A stretch of 52,382 bases of DNA. It comes from Tetrahymena elliotti 4EA (Eukaryota; Ciliophora; Oligohymenophorea; Hymenostomatida; Tetrahymenidae). Location of the stretch: contig JH720298.1 in NCBI GenBank assembly GCA_000231825.2, positions 1,865,135 through 1,917,516 of the forward strand. Reading direction: 5' to 3'. The notes beneath the pieces were generated by a model. It searched no databases. It saw only the letters and a list, made by a program, of their open reading frames with translations, and had not been told where the DNA came from. Shown in pieces: positions 1 to 11,692 of the stretch. A program made the translations under genes and the position numbers. Position 1 is the stretch's first letter. Every line of letters starts with the position of its first letter.

Positions 1-714
1 AGAGGCTTTAACTTGGTTATGTTTGTAAGAAATGTTGAAAAGGCTCAAGCTTTAGTTGAATAAATTAAAAAAACAATCAATGACAAGATAGATGTTAAGA
101 TTATTCAAATAGATTTCTTAAAAGTAAATGAACCAGGTGTAGTTTAAGCTGCTGTTAAATAGGTAGAAGATCTTGATATAAGCTTGTTAGTTAATAATGC
201 AGGTATGAGTATTACAGATAAATTCTCTATTGAAGTATACACAGAAAAAGATCTTTCAAATATGATAGTTTTCAACATATATAGTTAGGTATTGTTTACT
301 TATTACCTTCTCCCTAAGTTAAGAAGTAGAGGAAGAAAGAGTGGCATTATTAATTTGTCTAGTGTCTCAACAGTTATCAGTATGCCTGGATTCCATATGT
401 ACACAGGTACTAAATTATTCAATGATTATTTCAGTAAGAGTATAGGATCAGAATACAAAGGCATTATTGATGTTTTGTCTTTAAAGCCAGGGTTTGTTGA
501 CACTCCATTAGTTTCATCTATTAAAGATAAAAGACTTTGCATTTCTCCTGAAGAATGTGCTAATGCTGCTTTAAATGATCTTGGTAGATATGAAGAAACT
601 AATGGACACTACAAGCATGTTTTGACTTCAATCATTTAAAGAAATCTTAAAACTTCAATCAATAAAAAAGTTCGTCTAATTTGCTAGGCTGATAGAGAAA
701 AGCTTAAATAATGA
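1..714 (+). CDS. Short-chain dehydrogenase/reductase, 17-beta-HSD type 12 / 3-ketoacyl-CoA reductase-like, 5' end outside window
   Basis: The reading frame is open from base 1 to a TGA at 712-714 when TAA/TAG are read as Gln; no start is seen, so the N-terminus and the nucleotide-binding glycine motif lie upstream. Visible SDR signatures, in partial-protein numbering: NNAG at about 65-68, a LSSVS serine block at about 119-123, and the catalytic YTGTK (Tyr134, Lys138) followed by the LKPGFVDTPL segment that typically follows the active site. The spacing and the serine block resemble microsomal very-long-chain 3-oxoacyl-CoA reductases and 17-beta-hydroxysteroid dehydrogenases, which use NADPH at the ER to reduce a keto group in fatty-acid elongation or on steroids. 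The family call is secure; the substrate is inference. The 3' end of this gene has been copied twice just downstream. Confidence 0.88.
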
Positions 715-2000
715 ATAAAAATAAATAATAAGATAAAATAAAAAATGACTGTATTAAATTAATTTATCTGTTTATGACAAATGCTTGTGTTCTGTTTTTG
801 TTGATAATAAATCTTTACTTCCTAAATAATAAAGTATCAAATATTTTAAAAGAAAGATAAAAGTTGATTACTTAATAGTTGTTGATAATGGCTACCAAAT
901 TAATTGTTTTTTAAATCACAAATAAAGCTTAAAAATTTTTATTAAATAATATAATTACTCTTTTGGTTAAATCATAAAGAAAATAGTAAAAATTTTATTT
1001 AAATAAGAAAAGCCAATAAAAACCAATAATTTATTACTGATTTATTAATTTAGCAAATAAATATACATCATTTTTTTTTTTTAGTTCAAAGCAAACTTTA
1101 ATTCACGGTTTAATAAATTTCGTTTAGTTTGTAAAGATGAAAGAGAAAAGTTTAAATAGTGAATGCAAAGCTTTTTTGAAACAAAATAATAAGAGGAAAT
1201 AAAAAAATGAAGATATTAAATTTATTTATCTGTTTATGGCAAATACTTATGTTCTGTTTTTGTTGAAATAAATCTTTAATTCCTAAATTATAAAAGTAAT
1301 TTTTAATAAAATATCAAATATTTTAAAAGAAAGATAAAAGTTGATTACTTAATAGTTGTTGATAATGGCTACCAAATTAATTGTTTTTTAAATCACAAAT
1401 AAAACTTAAAAATTTTTATTAAATATTTTTATTATTATTATTCTTTATTAAATGAAACAAATAAATTTTTTACTTTTGGTTAAATCAAAAAGAAAATAGT
1501 AAAAATTTTATTTAAATAAGAAAAGCCAATAAAAATCAATAATTTTTTGCTGAGAACATTTTTTTGTATATCTTCTTAAGAATGTGCTAATGCTGCTTTA
1601 AATGATCTTGGAAGATATGAAGAAACTAATGGAAACTACAAGCATTTTTTGAGTTCAATCATTGAAAGAAATCTTAAAACTTCAATCAATAAAAAGCTTC
1701 TTCTAATATACTAAGCTCAAAGAAAAAAGCTTAAATAATGAGAAACAAAATAATAAGAGAGAATAAAAAATGAATATATTCAACTAATTTATCTCTTTAT
1801 GATAAATGTTTATGTTTTGTTTTTGTTTGTAGAATAAATCTGTAATTCTTAAATAAAAAAATTATTTTTAAGAGATTCATATATCCCAAAAGAAAGATAC
1901 AAATTTCATAATGGCATATTATTATTATTTAATATTTAATTTTTATTACCATAAATAATTTTTTTCTAAATCACAAATCAAACTTACACATTTAGTTAAA
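715..2000. repeat. Tandem partial duplications of the dehydrogenase 3' end and 3' flank
   Basis: Three related blocks follow one another. Copy 1 is the gene end plus flank (about 640-1010). Copy 2 starts near 1120, keeps only the last dozen or so codons (ending with a TGA-like site near 1160) and repeats the same A/T-rich flank to about 1555. Copy 3 (see separate entry) starts near 1571 and its flank, more diverged, runs to about 2000. Shared flank landmarks include a block reading TATCTGTTTATG, TGTTCTGTTTTTGTTG, and GTTGATAATGGCTACCAAAT. The similarity was judged by eye. Confidence 0.8.
1571..1741 (+). pseudogene. 3'-terminal fragment of the short-chain dehydrogenase
   Basis: About 56 codons in frame, nearly identical to the last codons of the dehydrogenase (for example ECANAALNDLGRYEETNG in both) and ending at the equivalent TGA. 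The catalytic and nucleotide-binding parts are absent and no upstream exon is visible, so this is a non-functional duplicate of the gene end. It has not yet picked up an internal stop, which suggests that the duplication is fairly recent or that the fragment is too short to have been hit. Confidence 0.75.
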
Positions 2001-3093
2001 TGATATGCTTACTATTTTGATCAAAGAAAAAACTATATAGAAAAAATATTATTATCATAAGATAAGTGATAAGATGCTTATATTTTATCATAAACTTCAA
2101 TGAATTAAAATCTTCAGAGATATAAAATCTAGTCAAACAAAGGAAATGTAAGAAATGATTAATTACATTTATTCTCAATTTAATATTTATTTTAGTTTTT
2201 GAAAATATTTTTATGAAAATAAAAAATAAAACAATTCCTTATTGATGCACATTATTCACCAATAATCTAAATTAAATTTGATACTTTAAAATAAATTTTT
2301 AAAATAATTTAAAAAAATTATTTTAGAATAAATGTTTATCTAAAATTAAATAATTCATGAAAATTTAGAGTTTATTCTAAAATGAATTATTTTTATTTTA
2401 AATTAAAACTCTTTGTAATATTAGCTTTTTTACTGATGAAGCAAAAGTTATTTATGTGGTATGAGTTAATTCTTTTTAATTTAAAATTTAATATTTTGAT
2501 TTTCATTTAAAAAACCCATCATTTAATTATTATATGATATTTTGGGCAAGTAAAATAAATATTATTTATTTCCTAATCAATTAAAACAAAAAAAATTAAT
2601 AAATAATTGTTTTATATTTCTCAATATAAATATTTTGATTAGCTAAAAAACACAATTTACTCTTTTTTTATTCTAACATAAATAATGATAATTGATTATT
2701 TATTTTTTTTGTTGCAAAAAGGTTAAACAAAATATTATTTTTAAGTAAATTATCTTTTTATTTATTTATTTTTCTATTCTTCCAACATTTAAATTCATAA
2801 ATAAATGAAGGTACTTTAAGTCAATGAGCTGACATATAAATTACACTTTTTGCATAGCATTCTCTAATAAGCCAATTTTTATTTTAATTGGAAATGAAGT
2901 GAGATAAAGAAGGCTGAATATTTTTATAAATTAGTTTAATCATTATGTAAATTTCACAGACCAATAAATATTTACTTTATAAAAATGAATATGTAAATGA
3001 TAATAGAAAGAATCTTATCTTATTGGAGGTTCATCTACAACCAATCTTTAAGCGAACATAATAAATTAATTAAAATTTACTTGCTAAAATCAA
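2001..3093. other. A/T-rich intergenic stretch
   Basis: Low-complexity A/T runs with scattered short frames and no recognisable protein. The last 250 bases are somewhat richer in G+C and are presumably the 5' flank of the cyclic-nucleotide-binding gene that starts at 3094. Confidence 0.5.
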
Positions 3094-6000
3094 ATGAAAA
3101 GCGTACTGTAAAAAATTAAAAATATTTCAAATGCTAGTGAAGTTGATGAAGCTGATTTGAAAGAGGTATATTTATAATATTTTTAAATTCATCTTACTAA
3201 CTTAAAACTCCGTATTATTATAGATCCTTTTTGCAATTCTCGAAAAGCACCCAGAAGGATAAAGGAATCCTAAGCATTTAAGTTTTATATCATAGGCTCT
3301 TATGACAATAGATTTTTTCAAGAAACTTAATGATGCGAGAGGAGAAGATAGCATTAGACTATGCGCTATGCTTCTTAAGTATGAAAAACATTAATCTCAT
3401 ACAGATATTATTGTTCACGGAGAAAGAGGAGATAAATTTTACATTATTTTGCAAGGAATTTGTGAAATTTATGTGCCTAATTCTTAGGCTTAATTTGTCA
3501 AAGTAGGAGAGTTAAAAGCTGGATAAAGTTTTGGTGAACTTGCATTAATAAATGATTCACCAAGACGTGCCACAATCAAGGCCTAAACAATATGCGATCT
3601 AGCTATTCTTTCTAAAAAAGATTACATCAAAATTATAGGTAAAATTCTTTAAATTTAAGAATAAATAGAGTAATTTTAAGTCAATTTTACTCTTGCATAT
3701 ATTACTTTTCCACTATATTAACTTTAATAAACTCTTGGAATGAGCTAGCTATTCAGTGCGAAATATATTTTAATTTACCACAATTGGCTTAAGAATAATA
3801 TAAAATTAAATTCACAAATAACTTCGAATATGATAAAATAAATACTATCCATAGATAGGTGCTCCTCGATTTTTACCATGAATAACACTATTGATCTTTA
3901 AAAAAATACATGATTAATATTCAATTATTTTAGGAGGAGTAAACTGAATAAGCCTTCTAATATCTTTTTTCTTTTAAATTAGAATCAATATTAAACGAAC
4001 CAGAAATACTTTTATAAATAAATTTTGAAACCAAGCTTGTGCTTTAATTTTATTTTAACATATAAAGCTGACATGGAAGAAAGAGAAATAAAGAAGAAGA
4101 TTTAATTTTTAGAAGGCCTCCCTCTTTTTAATCATATCCATAGAAGATCCCTGCATGAGTACATTTATTATTTCAAAATAGTAAGTTATAAATGGAAAGA
4201 TATTGTCTATCAGCAAGGTGAAGAATCACAATATGTTTATGTTATTAAATCTGGAGAATTTATCCTTTAAAAATTCAGCAGATAGGAAAAAAATTAAAAT
4301 TCAGGGCTATTCCCCATAACAGCTCAGGTAAAAAAACTCTAATATTCACTTATTTATATATCATACTTTAATTCCTCATTTATTCATCTTAACCCCCCTT
4401 GAAATTATACTTAATCATTCCATTTAAAATTCCACTTTGATAAATTTTTATTGTTTAAGAAATAAATGAATTCAGTGAGAAATTAAAGTAAATATTCTAA
4501 GTGGTAAATTAAAATTAATATTTATAAAGGTGGCTATTATTGGTTCTGGGGAGATATTTGGTGAAGTGGATTGCCTTTTGAATGAAAAACGTCATTTTTC
4601 AGTTTCTTGCCACACTTAGACTGCAGAAGTTTTCATAGTATCAAAGAAGGTAAATTAATTATAGAAAATAGTTAGTAAGATGTTTATAATTATATACTGT
4701 TTAGCACTTTAATGAAAGAATTATGGACAACTACAACATCAGAGAAAAGAATTTTGTGGAGAATTATTTAGATAAAAAGATATAATGGAGAAATGAAAGA
4801 ATGAATAACATAAAAACAGTAAGAAGGATAGCTGAATAAGATATTAAATTTCCTTAAAGTAAAGCATCACCTTAATCAAGGAAATCTAAAAAGGAAAGCA
4901 TTTAATATGATAAAAGTCCAAATGAGCAAGAATTTAATTATAATTCACCAGTGAAAACAAATAGATAAAGTACAAATATAAATTTTATGATAACTGAAAT
5001 TGGTGACACTACAAACTTAACCCAAAATCATTCTCTAATAGTTGGTGTTCAAAACAGCCCTGCTTCATTTAGTCTTCTTGGTAAATAGAATAAAAAATAA
5101 TTGAATTTAAGAAGCTTAATAACTGGAACTCCTTCTCTTTCTAAAAGAGCATCAACAGCATTTATTTCTTCTAAAAACTAAAGGCAAGAAAAAAGGGATA
5201 TGTTTATTTCATAGATTGATTGCAATAGTACAATTGATGATGGACATCCTATTAATGATAAGCTGTACAACCAAGATGTTGATAGTTAATATGAAATGGA
5301 GAATAATTAAAATTTTGGTAATTCCAGCCAACTTGATGCTCTTATTTTTTCATCTCCATTAAAAAATGTAAATTTATTAACAAAAAATGCATTCTAAATT
5401 GCTATTTTTCAATGTTTTTTTTATTTTTTTAAATTTAGAAATTCAATCAGAACACTTACATTAAGCTTAAAGATATTAGTCATAAAAAGAATTAATCTTT
5501 TAATTACAATTAAGATAAAAATATTTATCATAGTGAGCCTTCTAAATAATAGAACAATCTTAAAGAAAGTATTCCTACTAATTAAGAATAAGATGAAAAT
5601 GAAGGTATGAAGAAATTTTTAAAAACAAATAGTGCTGTTTATAAAATGAGGAAATTAAATTAAGCCAAATTAGAAATTTGTAGACAATAAAATATAGATG
5701 TATAAGGAAAGTCATTCAAAAATATTGGTATAATTGAAGATGTAGAATTACCCAAATACATGTTAAATAAGCTTAAAAACTAAAATTCGATCATGAATAT
5801 TTTATAATAAAAATAATAATCACCAAGATATTTAGCAAATTAATCAAGTGTCATTGCAAACAAATCAACTAATTCCACTATCAGTTCTCCATATAAAAAA
5901 AGATCAATCAGTCTTGCTAACCATAGCAATTACAATAACAACCCAATTGTAATACCACCAATTAAAAGTGATAATGTTTTTGATGGAGATTTCAAAAAAA

Positions 6001-6440
6001 TTAGTAACATTTTACATGCACCTTTGAAAAGAGTAGAAAATGATAAATTAAAATAAGTAATAAACTAAATGAAATTTATAGATTCTTAATAATACAGAAT
6101 TCAAACACAATAAATTATTTAAAATCAGTCATAATTCAATCCAAAAAAATCAAATTTAATTATAAAACCTAATAGAGATGACCAAATAAGTAGTATATAG
6201 CAAACTATTTAGAATAAAAGATCCATCTCACCTGTAAGTGTCCCAAATAAAAGCTAATCTATTTTAATGCATAAATTTATGCTAACTCCTTTGAAACAAT
6301 AACAAGAACAAACCAGTTTCAAACTAAATCCTGAATTTACTACTAACTGGGAACATATTCCAGAACCAAATCAACCCCCTTTGATATTAAACCCTCACCT
6401 AAACATACAAAATTTGTAAATAAAAAATATTAAACTTTGA
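3094..6440 (+). CDS. Protein with two cyclic-nucleotide-binding domains and a long polar tail
   Basis: Six exons read by eye: 3094-3165, 3224-3638, 4068-4327, 4530-4649, 4705-5367, 5439-6440; total 2532 nt, 843 residues, phases consistent at every junction. The start is the only in-frame ATG after an upstream TGA at 2998. The first cNMP-binding domain (about residues 70-160) has GERGDKFYIILQG and a canonical phosphate-binding cassette FGELALINDSPRRAT with the conserved Glu and Arg, so it should bind cAMP or cGMP. The second (about 180-290) has GEESQYVYVIKSG and FGEVDCLLNE but lacks the Arg and the following Ala-Thr, so it is probably degenerate. The remaining 550 residues are Ser/Asn/Gln/Lys-rich without a recognised domain; no kinase or channel segment is present. 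Two introns are unusually long here (429 and 202 nt); the last junctions of these are the least certain. Likely a cyclic nucleotide-responsive scaffold; exact role unknown. Confidence 0.85.
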
Positions 6441-7863
6441 TTTACAATAACTAAATACATTTTATTAATTATCAACCAACCTATCTTTTTACCAACAGAA
6501 ATATTAAATTTTCCACTACCTATTAAATTTTAATGATTATTTACTGTATTAAATTTTTTGTATTTATTTTTGGCATGTTCTTAATCTATTCATAACAAAT
6601 AAAAGCTAAAGATCTATGTATCTAATAATTTATTTTCAAAGCAAACAAAATTATGAATAAAAAATATTAAGGTTTGATTGATTTCCAATAAAAACTAGTC
6701 TCAATTATAAAAAAAATTTTCCATAATTTCCTTAATAAATGTTCTATTGTAAACTAAATCCAGTATTTTTACTATTTAATTTATTACTACAAATTTCAAT
6801 TTCAGTTTTTAATTAAAAGAAAATATTTAAGCTGCTAAATGAAATTTTATTATAAACCAATAATTAAGTATTTACTGTTTTCAAACACCAAATCAATTTG
6901 TTAATTTTAATTCTAAATTTACTTTAAACAACTCTTTTGAGATACCACCTATATTAGCTTCTAAAATAAAATAATGTGCTTTATTAAGACTCATATTTGA
7001 GTTAATTTATTGCTAGTTTTTTGTTAATAAGAATTAGTTTGAAATTTGTTTGATGTAAAAGAAAACTATTCCTTTTAATAATTTTTTTTGACTCGTTGGT
7101 AAATGACCAAACAAATAATTTCAATTTGTAAATTTTTTTTACATATTAAAACTCTTTTATAAAATAATAATGTTTATCTATTTTAATTAATTTTTTAAGT
7201 TTATTAAAATAATTATCAAATAAAACATATAAAAGGAAGTGGATTAAAAAGTGTGAACATTCTCTTGGACATCTTTTTTTCTATAATTTTAGATAAACTT
7301 CTATGATTTTTCAAGTATTTATTTTTAATTGAATAATTTAGTATTTCATTAAAATTGTAAAAACTAGAAATAATTATTATTTTAAATAAACTTTTTATCA
7401 TAGTTTTTATAGAGGAATATTGCTAGATAAATAAAAATATTGGTAAACTTTGATTGATGTAAAATAAATTAATTTGAGAAATTGCTTGCATTAAATTTAA
7501 AAAATATTTGACTCTCTTCTGCTGATGTGAGATTGGTAAAGTAATTTAGATATAGATAAATTTTAATGAGGTTTATTTGAGGGAGTGAAATAGTTTGATA
7601 AATAAATAACTTGTTTATTTGGTAATGGCTAGAAAAGAATGTTGATCTGCATGCAAGGAATCAAACAATTTGAGTAAATAAATATTAAAAAGATATATTC
7701 TAAAAAATTTTATAATACTTAGATGACACGTTCATATTAATAATAAGTTTATAAGCTGGTAATGAGATATGTTAAAATCAAAATAATACATAAAAAATAA
7801 ACAAATTAATTAATTCATTGAATTTATTAGGAAAATAAAAATTTTAGTAGAAATTAAGCTAAT
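6441..7863. other. A/T-rich intergenic stretch
   Basis: No gene recognised. Mostly A/T homopolymer-like sequence; the part from about 7490 to 7660 is richer in G and may be 5' flank of the BAP31-like gene. Confidence 0.5.
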
Positions 7864-8394
7864 ATGTTCGTAATCACCTTGAATTAAATTATATTCAGCG
7901 TTGCCTTGCTTGAATTATTGATTAGCATTTTGTTCATCATCCCTCTTCCTAAGGGATGGAAACCAGGTCTTTTAAGATTCGTTTAAGAAAGCAAAACAAT
8001 GAAAAAAATTATGGAATATTAAAAGTTTATTATTGTTGTTGTTGCCCTTTAATGGATGTATTCAATTAAAATTGCTTCTGATTATGATGAATAACACAGA
8101 TATGAAAAAGAAACCCATTTCAATACAATCAATCTTAGAGATTTACACATCTTAGAAAAAAAATTTGCTGCTGAAGGAGATATTTATTTGAATGGAACTC
8201 TCCTTTTTGTCTCTGTTTTTATCAATCGTCTTTTCGCACTTTTAGAATACTATTATCAAATTAAGTAAATCAGTGAATTTGAATTAAAGGTTAATTTATC
8301 TGATGATATCAAGAAGATTTAAGAAACCATTGAAAAGGAAAAATTAGGTGTTACTCCTCAACCTAAATCCTAAGAACAAAAAAAGAAAGACTGA
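7864..8394 (+). CDS. BAP31/BAP29-like ER membrane protein, short form
   Basis: Single exon, 176 residues. Three hydrophobic segments are visible at about residues 8-27, 48-66 and 118-135, the topology of B-cell-receptor-associated proteins 29/31, which escort membrane proteins out of the ER. Family-like features include the PLPKGWKPGLLRF loop after the first membrane segment and the FAAEGDIYLNGTLLFVSVF segment, which matches the position of the family's conserved FRAQRN-type third helix entry. The protein ends in KKKD, which fits a KKxx dilysine signal for retrieval to the ER. It is shorter than animal BAP31 (about 245 residues), because most of the C-terminal coiled coil is missing. Family call is based on motif layout and topology, so moderately confident. 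Confidence 0.75.
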
Positions 8395-9228
8395 AAGTAA
8401 AGGATTAGATTTCAAAAAAATCATTTAAAAAACAATACCAATAAATTAGATAAATGAATAAATGATAATAGCAATTAAATTAATTTATATAAGATATCTA
8501 GATATCTATCTATCTACCTGTCCATTTACTTCAAGCAAACTTATTTTAAATGTATACATAAATTTGTTTCCTCAAATCTATTTTATTTTATTTGTTTATC
8601 CTTAACTATTTCTTAAGAAAATATCAAAGCGTTTTACATAAACAACAAAAATATAATTGGATAATATAAGGTTAAGATATGAATTTTATTTTTCTATCTA
8701 TTTCAATCTGATTTAATAAATTTCAATTTTTTTTCTTCTATTTTTTTATTATCGTTTCAAATGACTACCACTCCAAAATAGTTCAAAAATATTTTAATAA
8801 ATAATAATACATAATTAATCAATAAATTAGAAAAAAAAACAACTTTTAATAAAATCATTAATTTTCACTTAAAACATTGCCTTATTTTAAAAAAATAATG
8901 TAACTTTTCAGAAGAATTAGTGATAACATAAAATATGACAATTTATTAAATATGTTAAGTGTGTTAACTCTATTCACATACATTTTATTATAATTTTTTA
9001 AAATAAATTTTAGAAAATACTAAAAAATTTTTTTTGCAAACTTAAGATTTCTTCTTAGTTTAAGAACAGACTGTATTATTGTATAAAATTGAAGTGTGAT
9101 TTTTAGAATGTAAAGCTGATTTTTTGTTTAATATTCTAATAAAAAGTGATGTGATTAATTTATATCTAAATTGTTTAATTTTTTAACAAAATATTAAGAA
9201 TTAAACTTAAAAGAAATTAAAAACAATT
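8395..9228. other. A/T-rich intergenic stretch with a small TATC tract
   Basis: No gene recognised. A degenerate (TATC)n tract lies at about 8494-8517. The end of the stretch (about 9140-9205) resembles the 5' flank of the intact GTPase gene near 10070-10170, so the duplication that produced the GTPase pair included upstream DNA. Confidence 0.5.
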
Positions 9229-9740
9229 ATGAATTAAAATAGCATCAAATTAGAAACTATTAGTACTTTTTTGTGGAAACAATAATGCTGGAAAGATTTA
9301 TTTAATTGAAAGATTTTAATCTAATTAATTTATAGAGGTGTATACTCCTACTTTTAAAGTGAGTATTGAATTCCTAAAATACTAAATTAATTAGTAAAAT
9401 ATTTTTAATAAAACTTTTTGACACTGCAAATGGAAAAGATATCAAAATTTAATTCTTCCTTCATGTAGAAAATGGAAGGTAAAATTGAGGCTTATAATTT
9501 CAAATTCAAAAATAATTTGTTTAATCATATAAAGGATAATATATTTTAAATTCTTATAGGAAATATATTTGATATATAAGAAAGGTAAGTACCCTTAAAT
9601 AAAAGAATGAATTATGCAGAAGAAAAAAATGTAAAATTAATAGATATGAAAATAGAAGAAGAAGAAAAAATAGATATTGTAAAATAAAATTATGAATAGT
9701 CTAAGAAGTCAAAAAGAAAGAAAAAAGTATTTAAAATCAG
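9229..9740 (+). pseudogene. Decayed copy of the Rab-like GTPase gene
   Basis: Clear nucleotide similarity to the intact gene at 10194-10859, in the same orientation and order: an ATG with MNQNSI-like start, a P-loop region reading CGNNNAGKIYLIE, the TPTFKV segment matching TPTIGV, a LFDTANGKD block matching the G3 region, and the SCRK region. The reading frame shifts at least before the P-loop, before the G3 block and after it, and TGA codons interrupt it. The G4 and G5 segments are eroded beyond about 9650. This is a dead tandem duplicate about 965 bases upstream of its live relative. Confidence 0.8.
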
Positions 9741-10193
9741 TTAATTCTTATGTTTTATTATTTTTCTTAATTTATTTTATTTTAATTTATGTTTTTAAGC
9801 TCACTTTATATTTCTTTGACATTAGCCTTAATCAATTTTCCAAATTTTACTAAATAATTCCTTTCCTCTCCTAGCTTATGATAATAATATTGTAGAAGGT
9901 AGACGTTTTGATAAAATATGATATATTTATGCTCAAATATTTCTTTTATTTACCTTAGTAAAAATAAAACAAATGGGATTTAATATGTGGAGATTAAAGT
10001 CAATACAAAAGAAGTAGGCAGGATATAGACTATTCTGAATATTAAAAATATTTTTTTGTTTACGAATTTATAAAAAATGATGTGATTAATTGATATGTAA
10101 ATTTGTTTAGCTTTTTCTTCTTCTTTTATTATTTTTTTAATTTAGAAAAACTATTAAAAATTCAATTCAACATTAAAAATATAAAAAAAAACA
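9741..10193. other. Intergenic, contains 5' flank of the Rab-like gene
   Basis: No gene seen. The block at about 10070-10170 is similar to the flank before the pseudogene (about 9140-9205), showing that upstream DNA was duplicated with the gene. Confidence 0.5.
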
Positions 10194-10859
10194 ATGAATT
10201 CAGTAAACAATAGCATTTAAAACAAAAATTTAACAATTAATATACTAGTGTGTGGAAATTCTTATGTTGGAAAGACATCTTTAATTGAAAGTTTGTGCTC
10301 AAATCAATTTTTAGAATGTTAGACACCTACTATTGGAGTGGATTTCAGATAAATAAAACACTAAATCAATGGGCATAATATAAATATAAAATTTATTGAC
10401 TGTCCTGGATAGAATAGACATCAAGATTTAATTCTTTCTGCATGTAGAAACCTTGATGGCGTAGTTTATGTTTATGACATCACAGACTAAGATTCTTTTT
10501 ATGAGATAAATGGTTGGTATAATCATATTAAAACAAATTTTAAGGATACTTTATTTTCAGTTCTTATTGGAAATAAATGCGATAAATCATAAATAAGGTA
10601 GATATCCTTAGAAAAAGGAATGAAGTATGCAATGGAAAAAAATATTTAGTTTTTTGAGACTTCTGCCAAGAGTGGAAAAGATGTAAATAATGCGATCATG
10701 GCTTTGGTTAATAAAATATTTTGCTCAAATGAATTTTAAAATAAATTAAATTCTTAAAACATTGACTAAGGATAAAGATCAATCTCGTTAACTAATACAC
10801 GTGAGAATAATTATAAATATTATTTTATAAAAAGATAAAAATAATGTTGTGATTTGTGA
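10194..10859 (+). CDS. Rab-like small GTPase with altered switch II motif
   Basis: Single exon, 221 residues, ATG to TGA with no intron. GTP-binding motifs are in order: G1 P-loop GNSYVGKT at residues 21-28; TPTIGVDF in the switch I/G2 position with the invariant Thr; G3 reads DCPGQN instead of the usual DTAGQE; G4 GNKCDK; G5 ETSAKSG. A catalytic Gln after the Gly is retained. The C-terminus ends in CCDL, which fits Rab-type CCxx double geranylgeranylation, so the protein should attach to membranes and act in vesicle traffic. Changes in G3 suggest a diverged Rab whose nucleotide hydrolysis or effector choice may differ. A dead duplicate lies just upstream. Confidence 0.9.
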
Positions 10860-11692
10860 ATAGCTTTTATAAAAATGCGTAACTCTCTGTCTTTTATTTT
10901 TCTCTAAAATTATTTTTATTTTTTATCAAAAAAAATTTATCAATTTCAAAATTTCCATTAAAACAAACTCTTTTTCATTCTTAAATAATTCTTTTTTTTT
11001 ATGTTTTGAAACATAAAAGATAAAAATGAGTTTTATAATATTTTTAAGAAATTAAGTTTGATTTATTTTCATAATTATTTACTGACTTATTAGAATTGAA
11101 ATCTTCATAAAAGATTGATTAAATTAGATTTATTTACTAATAAATTAATTTTGTTTTTACTTTATGTTAGCATAATAAAAGAAAAATGTTAAAATAAAAT
11201 ATAAAATTAAAAAAATTGATGAAATAATTTCTTTAATTATTCATTTTTTAGTACAAAACAAATTTCTTTTTTAATTAATTTTCATAATTTTAATTATTCA
11301 GTGAAATTATTTTTGGCTTTCAATTAATTCTTTTAAAAATATTTTTTTTTTAAATGATTTGTTAAGATTTATTTTGAAATTTCCAAATTAATTTTTGTAG
11401 ATTGATTGACTTACAAATTAGAATTAAATTTCTTTAATAATTTACTTATTAAATTTCACACTAAGTCTGCCAAATAAATTTTTTAGTGAAAGAATTAAGG
11501 CATATCTTAAAAGAATAAATTAGATTTTGTAAAAATTAACTTTGGAAATAATTACAATATATTGAAGATATATATATCACTGCTGCTCTGTTTTAATAAT
11601 AACTAATTTATGTTTCTGTAATTCTTTGTTTATTTACTTTTTATTTAAAAATAATTAATTCTTTTTTGGCTTCTTTGCTTGCTTGATTGCTT
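10860..11692. other. A/T-rich intergenic stretch between convergent genes
   Basis: The Rab-like gene and the AHA1-like gene end towards this stretch. Only A/T-rich sequence with T runs is seen; no RNA gene or repeat recognised. Confidence 0.5.
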
